Shown here: piece by piece, positions 12,614 through 24,773 of the stretch
Layout of the letters: the number at the start of each line of letters is the position of its first letter
Position numbering within the stretch: the stretch's first letter is position 1
NCBI GenBank assembly: GCA_946807835.1
Contig: OX327703.1
Span: 7,695,501-7,759,500, forward strand
From: Ailanthus altissimus
Lineage: Eukaryota; Streptophyta; Magnoliopsida; Sapindales; Simaroubaceae
DNA length: 64,000 nucleotides
Direction of reading: 5' to 3'
The notes under the pieces: model-generated
What the model was told of the DNA's origin: nothing
Seen by the model: the letters and a program-made list of their open reading frames with translations, nothing else
Database searches by the model: none
Made by a program: the position numbers and the translations under genes

Positions 12614-12620
12614 TATAAAA
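12614..12620 (+). promoter_or_regulatory. Possible internal TATA box upstream of the downstream ORF
   Basis: TATAAAA in the context CTCACTATAAAACCCTAG, about 760 bp before the ATG of the downstream ORF. The LTR copies have a similar context with TATAA after CTAGGGTTT (16256). Inference only. Confidence 0.35.
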
Positions 12621-13377
12621 CCCTAGCTCTTAAATCCCCAAATCATCCATTCCCAATCCATCCACAAATATATCAATTAAACACTACACACGCTTTCAAA
12701 ATCCCATAACAAACACAACCAAAATACATTTACACACCAACACAACACGACACCACTCATCATCAAGCATCAAATATGTTCAAATCATCTCTCACTACAT
12801 TTGTTCAAATCTTCCTTAAGGTACTATTATCATCAATATTTTAAGGCATTCAACATTTACTCACCATTAGTCATTAGATTATTATTATTATTATTTTTAC
12901 ATTTGATGACTATGTAAGCATGTATTGATTTAGATAGTTATTGTTTAAAATTTGAAAATCTTTACATGCTAGTGATTTCTTTGGCCAATATACATGATGA
13001 GAAATATATTGTTGATTGAGTTGTGTTTGAGATTAGATTGTGACAAAACTTAGGGTTGAGAATTTTTATAGTGAAATCATGCTAAAATATAATATTGTTA
13101 CACATTAAAATATTGGGGATTATATGTGTTATATGCTTCAAAATGTTCCATCATGCTTATTAATATATACAATAGGGAGTATTGATTTATCATATTGACA
13201 TTATGTAGTAATAAACCTAATTAAACATATTTTCACCTATAAATCACTTGTTTATGTACTTGGATTAGATTAATACTATATAATGTTGAGAATGTGAATG
13301 GCGATATGTTGTGCCATAGTTGGGTTGTGGTTTAAAAGTTTGGGAGTATTTATGTTTTTGTTTTAGGTATAGTCACC

Positions 13378-14485
13378 ATGTCGCCACACAAATCAAAGAA
13401 GTCTGCTTCTTCGTCATCTGCCACATATGATACAAAATGGTTCATCTCCGAAAAGGCCTCCGATAGTCATTTTAAATTTATCATCAAGTGGAAAGCCATA
13501 CCTGAAAGGGGTTTTCGATTGGCTCTCAATCACTACCCAAACATAAATTAAATCATTGAGGATAGGAGTTGGGAATGGTTCTCCACCCAACCCGAAGCAG
13601 CTATTATACTAGTGGTTATTGAATTCTATGCTAACACCCAAAAACATCTAAGTTTACAAGTTTTTGTATAGGACTATTACATAGAATTCATCAGCTTAGC
13701 AATCAATTCATTCTTTGGCACTCTGCTGATCCGCAACAGCAACTATGATGAGTTATTAAAGGATTTATACTACACTGAAATCATTAAACTTTTAGCTCCA
13801 GGTGCAATTTGGGAATTCAAAAAGAGCATGCCCAACGAATTTCCTAGTCGCTTCATGCACATAAATACAAAGTATGGCACTACTTTCTAGCTATACGCCT
13901 TATGCTAGTATATCAACTGAGTTTTTTCATAGCATCTCGAACCATCCTCTTGTATGCTATCTTGACCGGTTTTTCTATAGACATCAAGAAAGTGATCAAG
14001 GACAACATCTTACATGCTATAGGAAACACAAAAATGGTTCTCTATTTCCTATCCTTGATCACTGCTTTATGTGCTCAAGCTAGAGTCGAGTAGGCACCTT
14101 TCAAGGAGTTACTCCACCTTGCTTACGCCTTCGATGATGGTGTGATTAACTTGATTATCGATGTCCTAGATCAACATGCACAATCGCCTTAGTAATACTT
14201 ACCTCCAGAAGTAGTACCACCAGCTCCACCCACTGTTGAGGAGTGTCTTAACTACCTTAAGTCTTATTTAGTTTACTTCAGACTCATGCAGTTTATCAGG
14301 ATCAAGTCTTGAGGATTGCACGATCACATTTCGGGATAGATACCCGTATACTACCTCACTTCCCACAATAAGCACCTCCACCACCCTATGATGCTCCAAC
14401 CGAGGATGAGAATGCTAATGATGATGATGAGGAAGATAATGAAGAGGATAACAAGGCAATGGAAGACAATCAGGATAGTGACTAA
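13378..14485 (+). pseudogene. Athila downstream ORF (plant transposon protein type)
   Basis: The extra ORF Athila elements carry after pol, often called env-like; its biochemical role is unknown. It starts at ATG 13378 (MSPHKSKKSASSSSATYD), just after an acceptor-like TTTTAGGTATAG at 13362-13373, consistent with the spliced expression proposed for such ORFs. Next come KAIPERGFRLALNHYP, then WEFKKSMPNEFPSRF near 13810-13850. After a frameshift the block TILLYAILTGFSIDIKKVIK and LITALCAQARVE follows at 13946-14093. It ends in an acidic tail of Asp/Glu runs at 14395-14482, with a stop at 14483. At least three stops or frameshifts kill it. Confidence 0.72.
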
Positions 14486-15865
14486 GTCTCACCCCACATA
14501 AATAAGGGAGTGTACCAATTTTGTTCTTTTACTACAACCATAAGAATATTGCTTATTTTAAGATTGGGGGTAGGGGAAATATTTCTTAGTTTAGTTTTAT
14601 TTTGTTTCTTTCCTATGCTTTGTTCTTCTCATTTTTAGCTTTTATTTCTTTTTAAGTTGTTAGTTTATTTTTTTAATTTATTATTATTATTATTATTATC
14701 TTTTGTATGGGGTAGAAAAGAATTTGTTGTCGATGATGAAAACATGAGTTAAAGGAAAGTTATGAATTCTTTAGATTTATTCATTAATGTGTTTATTTTA
14801 TATTGTAATCGGATTCAACTATATTTAGCTTGTAATAGTTCGCTTTAAATACTTTGCACACTAAAGCTATTAAATGTCCATTAGTTATTAATATATAATA
14901 TAATTATTCATATGAAGAAAGTAATTAAAGTCGCCCAATATCTAGAATTTGTTTGATTAGTATTCGAGGTGAAATCTTAGGCCATTATAGTAAAAGATAT
15001 GATTATGGACCATGTTTAGATCGATTGAACCTTTCTAGGCAACCTTGTTATATTTCTAATCCGTAGTCATCTTTTTTTAGCTTTATTGACTATATTTTGT
15101 TTTTTCCTGATAAACACATTAGAAGCCTACAGTTAATTAATTTTGTATCCTTTATAAATACCCTTCGCACTATGATGTATAATATTTTATTATAAAGATC
15201 ATGAAGTTATTCAAGATTATAGGTGAAAGAAAAGGCAGCTTTAGAGTTTTTCTCATTCAAGTACAAGAATTGGAGGATACAAAACCAAAAAAAAAACCTT
15301 TTAAGAAATACAGTCCAAAATAATTGGGCTATTGACTTTTTAGGTTTAAAGAAAATAAGTTTGGCTGTGTGGATTAAGAAAGAAAGGATGGATTGATCTG
15401 GAGACAAGAGAGTTATAGTTATGGTGCGATTTGAACTTAAAGTTTTTCCCATTCATCTCACCCTAACATAAGCCTTCCATTACAAGCTAAGGAAAGCCCT
15501 ATTTTATCTTTTATTATATAAATATCCTACATTAGTGGAGATTGTTATGAAAATAAACTTTTGGACAATTATTTTGGTCTTAAGCTTTCGTGTAAAATAT
15601 GTTATGCTAAATATAATTGATGCATAGATAAATAGCTTCATACACACTCACAAAGTGGATAATTATAAGGTAAGTTTAAGCATGATGATTGTAATATGGG
15701 ATGATCATATGTAATTTTTTATTCTAAAGAGTTTATAAGTGTACTACAACCTTTGAGATAACTATTCAATTTTTTGAGTGACCCATTCGATTGATTGTTT
15801 AAGAGTAGTTTAAGAGTTAGCTTATAGTTGTTTTGATTTTGTTTGCTTGAGGATAAGCAAATTCT
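14486..15865 (+). other. 3' untranslated part of the Athila-like element
   Basis: No coding text recognised. Position 14561-14580 holds a purine-rich tract (AGATTGGGGGTAGGGGAAAT), the internal G-rich tract common after this ORF in Athila/Tat elements. GCTTGAGGATAAGCAAA at 15845-15861 is the usual motif just before the 3' LTR. Confidence 0.6.
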
Positions 15866-15881
15866 TAAGTTTGGAGATATT
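15866..15881 (+). other. Polypurine tract beside the 3' LTR (weak)
   Basis: TAAGTTTGGAGATATT lies directly before the LTR start TGATAG. Family members usually have TAAGTTTGGGGGTATT; two Gs have become A, so plus-strand priming would be impaired. Confidence 0.55.
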
Positions 15882-17205
15882 TGATAGAACATTATTACAA
15901 TAGTATATTTGGTACTCCAACTTAGGTAATTTACTCTAAATTATGAATATTTAACTATTTATTTGTGTTTTTGGCCTTAAATATGTGCACAAAGAAAAAT
16001 GTGAAGAATAGAAACAAATAAAAGGTTAGTCGGACGAGGACTGAGCAAGATGTGCTCAAATTATAAAACCTAGAAGAACCAAGCCTGGGCGCCATGGAGC
16101 CTAAGGCAGAGAGGTTAGTGTTGCGGTGCCCAATCGAAGAAAGCAGAATATAACTTCCTAAGTCTCAGTGCCCATGCGATAAGTGTTAAAACCCTACTTT
16201 TCAATCCTAAATTGAGTGGGATTCGAAGGCCCTCGACCCTAGGGTTTCAAACATGTATAAAAAAACATACCTTTTAGAGAAAAAATAGAGAGAATTTCTG
16301 AAGCAAACATAGAGCAAATGGATTCACAAGCAATTCAAGAGATTAAAGCAAATTATTGAAGATTGAAGACAAGTTCTTTTGCATTCAAGTCAATAGAAAG
16401 AATAGCAACTCAGGGCATTACTTGCGTTATTTTCTTTATTCACCTAGTTAGATGATCTTATTCATAATGTTTTTCAATTCTTTCTTTGATACTCTTGTGC
16501 TAATTATGAGCTTAACGTTTTTAATCTAAGGTTAGATGTTTTGAACCTAGTATGTAGTTAAATTCCATTAAACTCTTAGTTATAAACTTAATACAACACG
16601 ATTGATTCATTCTATCTTGATCTTAATACTTTCATTATACCTGGTTAATATTTTGAATGTTTGAGGAACTATGATGAACTTGACAGAGAAATTCATGTGT
16701 TTAGCCTAGGATAGTTTGATATATGATTATAGGGAAACAATTATGAGTTCCATCTAGGATAGACATATACCTAGGTGGTATGTATGGTTTGATTTAGACT
16801 TGTTCTTGATGAATTGCATCCTACTCGAATTACCATATATATAAAGGTAATTGTTAGGGTGTGATATAGTCATTCGAACATCGATAGAGGCTTATGATGA
16901 AGTTAGTGTCTAGCCAATCAATTAGTATTAAAGGAGTAACTAAGAGATAAATGAATTCAATGAAATACTGGGGGTTTAGTTAAACCATAGATTACTTCTC
17001 ATTTAGGTTTAATTGATAACGGTAGGTTAATTTAGTTGAAATCCATCATTAGAATTTTTTGGATAAAAGTAAAGTAGATTACTTTTAGTAATTGATTTAA
17101 GAAAATAGGTTTAATAGTCTCTGTGAAAATGATAATCTGGACTTAAAGCCTATAATACTTGATACGATAGTGTGCTCGTGTGCTAGGCTATTGTAGCACA
17201 TATCA
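15882..17205 (+). repeat. 3' LTR of the Athila-like element
   Basis: Runs from TGATAGAACA to GCACATATCA. It contains a TATA box after CTAGGGTTTC (16256-16262) and the short GC-rich motifs seen at 12290-12550. The part from about 16441 matches 1-797. The flanking target duplication cannot be tested because the left end is outside the window. Confidence 0.87.
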
Positions 17206-18249
17206 ACTGAAAACTTTATAAGAAGTGATTTTGGATTAAAGTGCTTGTTGGAATGCTTTTGAGTGTGTTCGACTAATGTCATTGATCCATTTTGGGCCTT
17301 TATAATTACTTCTCTAGTAGGATTCCTTTTTGAGTAGATTTTATTTGGGCCTTCATTTTATGGATATGCAATTTATGGTGGTGACTGGACTCGTGTTTAG
17401 TCGTCACTTTTTATTACACTAAGTACTCGTAATCACTCGAGGAATTCGTAATTATTTGACAATTTTAATAAGTAGTTACTCTTATTTCTAAATGTATAGT
17501 GAAGTATTGTCATTTGGGGGGTTAATTATTGATCGTATAGTTGATTGAGGAGATGTGTCGAACATTATTTCTGTCTCTCAAATTTTGAATCAATGACTGA
17601 GATCTCTTTTTCTTTAGTTGTATATATAATCTCATGGCCTTTTCAATTCTCCACTTCTTGATTTTGTTTGCCATTTTTTGAAGAGAGATTATTCTTGAGA
17701 CTTAAAACGTTTGACTGCTTTCCAGTCTTCTTCTTTAGTTACTATTTTCTTGTATTATTTAAAGCTTGGTGCTTGTTATGGCCTTTGTCTTTTAAGTATC
17801 TATTACTGAATTATTTTGGGAGATTCTTGATAGGTTTGAATTATGAACTTTGTTAAAGAACTATTTCCAAAACTTGCCTGGTTAATACCTAAATCGCCTT
17901 AAGGACAAATTTGGTGTTAAGAGTAGTTCAATCCAATGTGTAGTTGATGTAAGTGCTCGAGAAAGTTGAGGATTCATTTTACAAATGGGGAGGCTTGCTC
18001 GAGGAGGGGATGCTACAAGGGCAGATGATCTTGATGATCCCTTTTAGTATACTTTTGAGCATATTATCACTTTCATTATCTTCAAGATTTTTTTTAACCT
18101 AAATTATTATATATTTTGCCAAGTAGTTAATGCTTATTAAACATATATTTATCACATAATGGAAATTTTGTTAGAGAAGGAAAATATGAAGGATGGAAAA
18201 GCTATTTACTCACTAAGTAATATTTGAAAAATGTTTTAGGGATGGGTAA
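17206..18249. other. Sparse spacer, no gene recognised
   Basis: AT-rich sequence right of the Athila 3' LTR. Short open frames do not resemble any family. A slightly GC-richer stretch at 17880-18040 (GCTCGAGGAGGGGATGC) hints at an old exon or element, but I cannot name it. Confidence 0.5.
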
Positions 18250-18650
18250 TTTGGACTAATAATAATTACTTAATTAACCCTCTAATTGATGTTTATATTA
18301 AAGCTATACCTAGGAAAAAATGTCTTATTTTTTTAATTACCCATTTACCCTTAAGACATTGAATGCTCTAATGATCATATTTTAATATGTTTATATTTAT
18401 AAATAAATTTACAAATGAATATTATTATTTAATAAATATTTTTTGAATAAATTATGACCACATATTTAAATAATTAAGCATTGCAAACAATTTAGGTGAT
18501 CATCATTAAGTAGATTTCATCTTAAAAAGTATATGTTCTTACGACCCATAAAATTGTATCTCTACGCCATCGAAGTTTTAATTATTTATATAGATCTCAT
18601 TCCGTGATAACTTAAAAAATACAATACATGAATGAAAGTTTATTACTTTA
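18250..18650 (-). repeat. Fragment of copia LTR family (same as 24774-26212)
   Basis: Parallels 25395-25790 and 45905-46300: CTAATAATAATTACTTAATT, the GAATGCTCTAATGATCA block, AAATTTACAAAT, and CATCGAAGTTTT near 18570. Only the middle third of the LTR is present, in antisense orientation, without element ends. Confidence 0.75.
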
Positions 18651-19959
18651 TGGTGTGAAATTAGAACACAATTACATGCTATCGCAAACAAGTAATATAA
18701 TGATGTATAGAGAATCATTCTTACCAAAAATTATTATTAAATTCATTAAGTAGTAAAAATATGTCATCTTATTTTTATTCAAACAGCTAATAACTCAAAA
18801 GAATAAAATATAAACTAAATAAAAAACAAAGATAAATGCAAAAATAGGACAAGACAATAAGTATCAATTCACTTATATGAAAAGAGGCTTGGATTACAAT
18901 ACTTCAATTGAATTTAATTATTCCCACTAATTTAATTTATCAATATGAATTATTAACCAAGAAACTTAATATTTTCACAAGCCTCTTCCGATGGTCAAGT
19001 GAAAATATCTTACTTAATCAATTATCTACATTCTTATGATAATTAGATTAAACCAAGTTTCATTAAAAATAGATTCTCTAAACAATTATATATGCCATGT
19101 AAATATATTTTCATCTCACATGAAACTCAAAGTTTTTATGTATTGATCATATATCGTTCTATTCAAGGCCAAACATAAAAATTTATTTTATAAGTCCATT
19201 AAGAATTTTTTAATCAGTTTAATTAGTGATTAAATAACTAGAAGTATTAAATACAAAATAGAATAAACAGTTGATCATTGATTTCATAAATTAAGAGAAA
19301 ATAAATAATTCAAACTATATATTAAGTTCAAATTGTAATCCTGAATAAAAAATAAATTATTTTATGATAAAATAAAGAATTCTAAAGCATATTAGGATTA
19401 ACATTATAACAATAATAGAAAACTAAAAAAATGAAAAGTGAAAATATAAAATTATGTTGCTTGATCTTCAATCTTCCCACCTTCTAGAAATATTAAATTC
19501 ATTTGAAAATTCAATATAGTAACAAATGGTTATCTTTGTTATCATAGAACACCACATAATGTAAATTGAATATTGTAGTCTCATTAATTGTCTTTTCTAA
19601 AGGCAAAATCAAATCCATCTATAACAAAATCATCAATTAATATCCCAATCCAAGCTTCAAGTAATCATTAATTCAACAAATCCTCCTCATTTATCAAACA
19701 CTATCATTCACAAACTTCTCAATTTTATTATTAATTCAAGCAAAACCAACATATTTAAATAATAAATTATAAAATAAAAAATAGAAAACATTTAATCCAT
19801 AAAAATATCACTAACTTATTCTCTAGGATGCAAATACACTTGCATACAATTCTTTTTATTATTATTAGTAGTGACCTATAATATGATAAAATCTTATAAA
19901 CATATTAATTTATGGTAATAATAATTAAAATAATAACTCAATTTTAGTCAAATATACCT
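18651..19959. other. AT-rich spacer, nothing recognised
   Basis: Very AT-rich, no open frame of note, no repeats found by eye apart from simple A/T runs. Confidence 0.5.
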
Positions 19960-20520
19960 TAGCTTCCTTAGTGTTGCAATAAGTTACAAATGTCTTCTAT
20001 TATTCCTAAATAGTTTTAGGAGGAGTGGATGCAAGATGTTCTTCATTTGTTTTGTTATTAGAATACTTACTCTTCACTCAATCTTTCCAATGTTTCTAAA
20101 GTTTTTCTACATTTATTAAGCAATGGTACTTGTAAGCATTAAGAGCATCTGTGTGTGCCTATAATTTAATATGAACTAAATAAAATTATAAAATATGAGA
20201 TTTAAATTAAAATGTTCTAATAATAGTTTATACCTTCCCCTCTTTCAAGATATTTAAAAAAAAAATCTTTTGGCTTGTCAATCCACTCAATATATACCAA
20301 ATGAGCCTTTAGTCTATTTTGTACTAATCCGCTCAATATATACCAAATGAGGCTTTAATCTAGTTTGTGCTATGGTTTCAAATTGAGATTTGAATTTATT
20401 TGAATTCAAACCATTAACATGCCAGTCTAAATTAAACTCTACATGCATAATATTTCATATTCCCCAATCTTCAGTACCAAGAGCACGACCACGAGCTTTC
20501 CTTCCATTTGTTGATTCACT
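19960..20520 (-). pseudogene. Possible Ptta/En-Spm-type plant transposase remnant
   Basis: Read on the minus strand, pieces appear in the order of the plant transposase (Ptta/En/Spm) domain. STNGRKARGRALG near 20515 resembles the basic RRGP-like start. MHVEFNLDWHVNGLNSNKFK near 20440 resembles the 'IPVEFN..GQPIG.NANKFKS' block. FVTYCNTKEAK near 20000-19968 resembles 'FV.YWNT.EA'. An AAG|GTATAT donor-like site follows. Frames are broken and a 46-bp tandem duplication sits in the middle. The call rests on weak, recalled similarity; it could be some other old gene. Confidence 0.38.
20279..20371. repeat. 46-bp tandem duplication
   Basis: Two adjacent copies built around CTCAATATATACCAAATGAG, each followed by a CTTTA(G/A)TCTA-type tail, differing at a few bases. 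It lies inside the possible transposase remnant. Confidence 0.8.
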
Positions 20521-22259
20521 TAATAAAAATTTGTATTAATGTAGTTTTTTAAATAATAAAAGATAAAATTTTATTAATATACCTTCATCATTATCATGTG
20601 TATAAAACCGAGAAGACAAAGATGCTCATTGTTGTGACTCTACCTCCTATTGAAGTAAGACATTCATAAAACATTCTCCTTTGTTTCGATGTCATAACTA
20701 CTTGTAAATCAAATATTAAAATACATTGTTAGATAACATTCACAAATAAGAAAAAAAATGATTTTAATGTACAGACCAACAATACACACCTTCTTTTAAA
20801 AGAAAAAAAAAAGATTTTGCCATTAGCTAAGAGCAAGAATTATACCAATTAATTTGAAATGCCCTGATTAGCTCTTCTGCATCAAAATATGGAATTTTAA
20901 ATATGAGGTATTAACTCCAATATCATATTAATTAAGCACTAGATTAAAACTTTAAATTGAGTATTTAAATTCGAGTATCATTTTCCACTTTTTCAGCTTT
21001 TCTCAGTTACTCTAAGCAATAATTGGCCTCCTCAATTAACATTGAACTAAACGGAACTCTGATCATCACACTTCTTTGGTTCTTTCCTAATGTTCATCTT
21101 TATCCTATATAAAAGGCCTTTTGTTGTAGTGATATAACCAATCAAAAGAATAGGAAATAAAGTGCACCAAATCCCTCAATTCACAGCAAATTAGCCAAAT
21201 TCATTAATCCCACGCCCAGATCAACCAATACATTACATAATATTCCTATCAACTATCAGTAACTATCAGATGTACATCAGCTAATTCACCAGAATCATAG
21301 AAAGCAAACCAGAATCTCAAGAATCCAATCCCTCAATTCACAAAATAGACTAATTTAAAATTTTCATTCAAACTAATTAATACACAGTAAAAGCAACATC
21401 CCACCAACAAAAATCATCAAATTGTGAATCCAATCAAACTAAAATATAAATATAAGGAAAAAGGTTCAAACTTTGAGATGGGTACCTCTATTTTGGTGAT
21501 AGTGGATATTGATTTTGGCTACTTACAATCATGTTTGCTTGAGTTATAAATCTTCTTCTTGTTGTTGACAGAAAAAGAATCAACCTTCCCTCTTGAACTA
21601 TCTTAATTGTTTGATTTGACATTGACCACACTGATATTATGTATTGCAAGCATTCAAAGTTAAATACAAGAAAACAAGAAGGAAAAAAATATATGTTTTT
21701 TAACACAAACTTGCTTAAACTTCAGAAATTAGCTGCAATTCCTATGAAAAATAAATCGTATAGTAATTTAAAATTCTGTAACCCAAAATGCAATCTTGTT
21801 TCCATTTTATCTAAGTGCATATGCTAAATTGCATTAAAGTTTCAATTTTAGTGTTAATATTAAGTATGTTTCCGCCTCATGTTAAACTGAAAATGAACTG
21901 TAGCTTCTTCGAAGCTAAATTGAGCGAGAATTAAAAATGAAATAAAGCTCCTTCAAAGCTAATTTGAGAGAGAATTAGCTATTTTTTTTTTCACATTTAA
22001 AAAAAAAAAGAGAAAATTACATCTAAATTAAATAGCATAAATTAGAACAGCTTTTGTTCCTTTAGGATAGTCAACAAATAGATAACTTCTGACTTAAATT
22101 CTAATTTGTTTGTCTTTTCTTTTAGTATATGACATAAACTTGGTTTATGTCCTATTTACATTTTCAGAGGTGTTTTAGGGACTGATTTAAATGAAATTAA
22201 GTTAAAAAAATATATGACTATTTCTAAGACATAACCCTAAAATGAGACGGGTAAAGTTG
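20521..22259. other. Spacer, no gene recognised
   Basis: AT-rich, no family recognised. Contains a TATA-like TATATAAAAGG at 21107-21117 and a perfect 9-bp hairpin GACATAAAC-TTG-GTTTATGTC at about 22131-22151. Short open frames here lack homology I can name. Confidence 0.45.
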
Positions 22260-22269
22260 AATAACTCAT

Positions 22270-23220
22270 CATTGACCTCATCATTTAAAAAAGAGTTATA
22301 TTTCTCCATTCTACTACACCATTATGCTAGGGTGACCCTGGTGCAGTCAACTGGGATAATATCCCATTGTCTAATAAATAGGTCCTGAACTTATTATAGA
22401 GGTATTCGCCACCTCAATCAAATCGAAGTGTCTTTATGTATTTTCCTGACTGCCTTTCCACTTCTGCTTGAAACTCTTTGAATTTATTAAACGCCTCAGA
22501 CTTGTGGCGCATTAGGTACACATAAGCGAATCTAGAATACTCATCAATGAAAGTGATGAAATATTCATAACCTCCCCTAGCTTGTGTGCTCACGGGCCCA
22601 CATACGTCAGAGTGCACTAATTCTAACGTTTTAATAACTCTATTACCTTTAGTATTAAAGGGTCTTTTAGTCATTTTTTCTTTTATACAGGATTCGCAGA
22701 TTGGTAATAGTTCAATGTCTAATGAACTTAAAGGTCCATCTTTGACCAGTTTTTGGATCCTATCTAGACTAATATGACCAAGACGTAGATGCCATAGATA
22801 CGTTTGATTAGTGGGAGTCACTTTAACTCTCTTATGGTGATTGGATTCATTATTCAATTCTGTATCATGTGGTGAGTTGATTTTAGGATATATGCAGAAT
22901 AAATTGTTAACTAATGTACTAGAACATATAAATGACTTATTTATTTTGATTACCACAGTTGAGTAAAAAATAACAGAATAACTAAATTTATTCAAATAAC
23001 TAACTGAAATCAAATTGCGTTTGATTTTCGGCACCAACAAATAATCATCTAATACTAAAGTCCTAAAATCATTAAAAAAAAGTTGAACAACTCCCACTGC
23101 CTTGGCTATAATAGTTGTGCCATTTTCTAACCTTAGACTGATCTCCGATTCATTGAGTTGCTTGGTTTTCTAGAACCCTTGCAATGAACTACAAATATGA
23201 TTAGTGGCTCTAAAATCTAC
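22270..23220 (-). pseudogene. copia protease end and integrase
   Basis: Would insert element cDNA into the genome. The minus strand from about 23220 gives a decayed protease (IVDFRATNHICSS; the family has D-S-G-A, here D-F-R-A). An open stretch of 227 codons (23097-22414) contains VPKIKRNLISVSYLNK, the GAG-pre-integrase zinc site (WHLRLGHISLDRIQKLVKDG, then CESCIKEKMTKRPF), and the start of the integrase core (ELVHSDVCGPV, GGYEYFITFIDEYSRFAYVY). After a stop, more core text (GGEYL, DNGILSQLTAPGSP, HNGVVE) runs to about 22270. The protease defect and internal stops make it inactive. Confidence 0.85.
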
Positions 23221-23223
23221 TAT

Positions 23224-23631
23224 TCAGGAATCAGTAGAATGAACCACTAAACATGTCTCAATGAAAAGAATTTTACTAGAAGTTGAAGCTGTCCTTTTAG
23301 CTATTAAAAACTTAACTAAATGATAGTTTCTCTCCCAATGCTCTTTAATACCACATTGGAAACACTTTTCTTTGGCCTTTACTACCTTTTTATGAATTTG
23401 CACAAATCCTGAATTAGATGCTTTTTTTGGATTATTCTTCTTCTTCTTACTACTATTTCCTCTAGGATTGAGACCAAAAGATGAAGATGGGACTTTAGTC
23501 AATTGACTATTGTAAGCATCTATTTCATCTTGGGGTGCATTTTCATTAGGTATTTGAGTGCATTTATCAGTCAGGACATATTTGTGTTTTTTAATTGTGA
23601 GTTCAATATCTAAGTTCCTTTCCCAATCCAC
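23224..23631 (-). pseudogene. gag: copia gag, internally shortened
   Basis: Open frame of 135 codons. The N-terminal block KYVLTDKCTQIPNEN resembles the start of copia gag. After about 20 further residues it jumps to a basic linker (SSKKKKNNPKK) and a zinc knuckle, CFQCGIKEHWERNY. Copia gags normally have some 200 residues between these, so a large internal deletion is likely. The last knuckle Cys is Tyr (TAT). Confidence 0.7.
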
Positions 23632-24758
23632 ATATTATTCATGGTTAACTTATTTTAATTTAGAACAGATACTAGTGGGATGAATGAAGATATAATTCTA
23701 AAAAATAAATTCATACATAAGCATATATTATCTGATAGCATGTGAAACTTTTTGTATGAATGCATGAAATGCATTTATGTAGAGCTCTTTAACTATATTA
23801 TGCATCGGTAATCTAATTTCATTCAGAATACGCCTCCGTAGGGTGGTCGTATCCGTAATAAATTAGACTAGTATCATACTAATTTATTATTATTTTCTAG
23901 ATATCTCATATCAAATAATAATAAACTACCGATTCTTTAGCCTTTAATTTAATTGATAAGAACTCCGTAGGGAGGATATCAATCAACCTAAGTTGAGTGT
24001 ACAACTATTATTTCAATCCTTTATATTTTCCAATTAAAAAAGCCACCGTAGGGTAGTCAATTTTGCATGAGTCTCTCTACCGTCGTTAAAACCCACGGGA
24101 CCTAGCGTTGCCATCTATCGCGAGGAGATTGCTAGCCATCCGAAGAAAGCTGACCACCTCACAAGCTGACAGTGGCGATCCTTGTCACCGCCGATCACAA
24201 ACGACGCCGCCCAACTCTTCGCTGCTGTGAAGACTGCGAGCAACACACACCATTAAAGCTGCGAAGGGCCCAGCTACTGCCATCGTCTTCATGCACTGCC
24301 GCCGAATGCCGCCACGTGAAACTGATTGCTATTGCTCATTGCTATTGACCAAACTCTAGCTGTCGCTTTTGAGGCTGTAGGTGGCACGAATGTTACTGCC
24401 ATGACTTATCGCTGTAGGTGCTGAGGGGCTATGCACGCTGCTGCCACAAACAGTGGCTGCGTGCATGGATTTTTCTTGTTTTTTTTGGTTCGTTTTTTTA
24501 ATTACAATAAAAGTAATTAAAAATAATAATCTAAGATTTAATCTAACCAAGAGAGAAATTTGTGATATTATTTCATCACCCCCTCTTGTTACAATTCCTA
24601 ATAAAAAATACAAACGAATATCTAACCATGAATTATTGAGCATAACCATTCATCACATAATTAGTAAAAATAATAATATAGATTACTATGCAATTTGTGT
24701 CATAATAAACAATCACTACATACACAAAATAAATTATACATGTAATATGAAATAAGGC
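23632..24758 (-). other. copia 5' leader region with repeated CTCCGTAGGG motif
   Basis: Sequence between gag and the primer site. The motif CTCCGTAGGG occurs at 23834-23843 and 23963-23972, with a variant (CACCGTAGGG) at 24044-24053. A GC-rich block at 24070-24450 stands out from its surroundings. No protein recognised. Confidence 0.5.
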
Positions 24759-24771
24759 GGCTCTGATACCA
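24759..24771 (-). other. copia primer binding site (initiator-Met type)
   Basis: Minus strand reads TGGTATCAGAGCC, the standard plant copia primer site complementary to initiator-Met tRNA. It lies two bases from the LTR end. Confidence 0.9.
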
Positions 24772-24773
24772 GT

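Larger units (their letters stand above)
1..17205 (+). mobile_element. Degenerate Athila-like Ty3/gypsy retrotransposon
   Basis: LTR retrotransposon whose left part lies outside the window. The sequence at 1-797 recurs at about 16441-17205, which marks the LTR pair. Between them, in order, are gag, protease, RT, RNase H, integrase and an extra ORF downstream of pol, the layout of the plant Athila lineage. Taking out the two nested insertions (4619-7724 and 9225-12008) leaves about 11.3 kb, normal for Athila. Stops and frameshifts occur in every domain, so it cannot encode working proteins. The two LTRs are near-identical at first and diverge further along, including a gap of about 35 bp in the 3' LTR, which suggests an old insertion. 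The lineage call rests on recalled domain similarity, not on a search. Confidence 0.9.

Noticed and set aside
22586..22777. 63-codon plus-strand frame
   Set aside because: Antisense shadow of the copia integrase encoded on the minus strand.
24453..24755. 100-codon plus-strand frame
   Set aside because: Low-complexity AT-rich translation in the leader of an antisense copia element; no domain.
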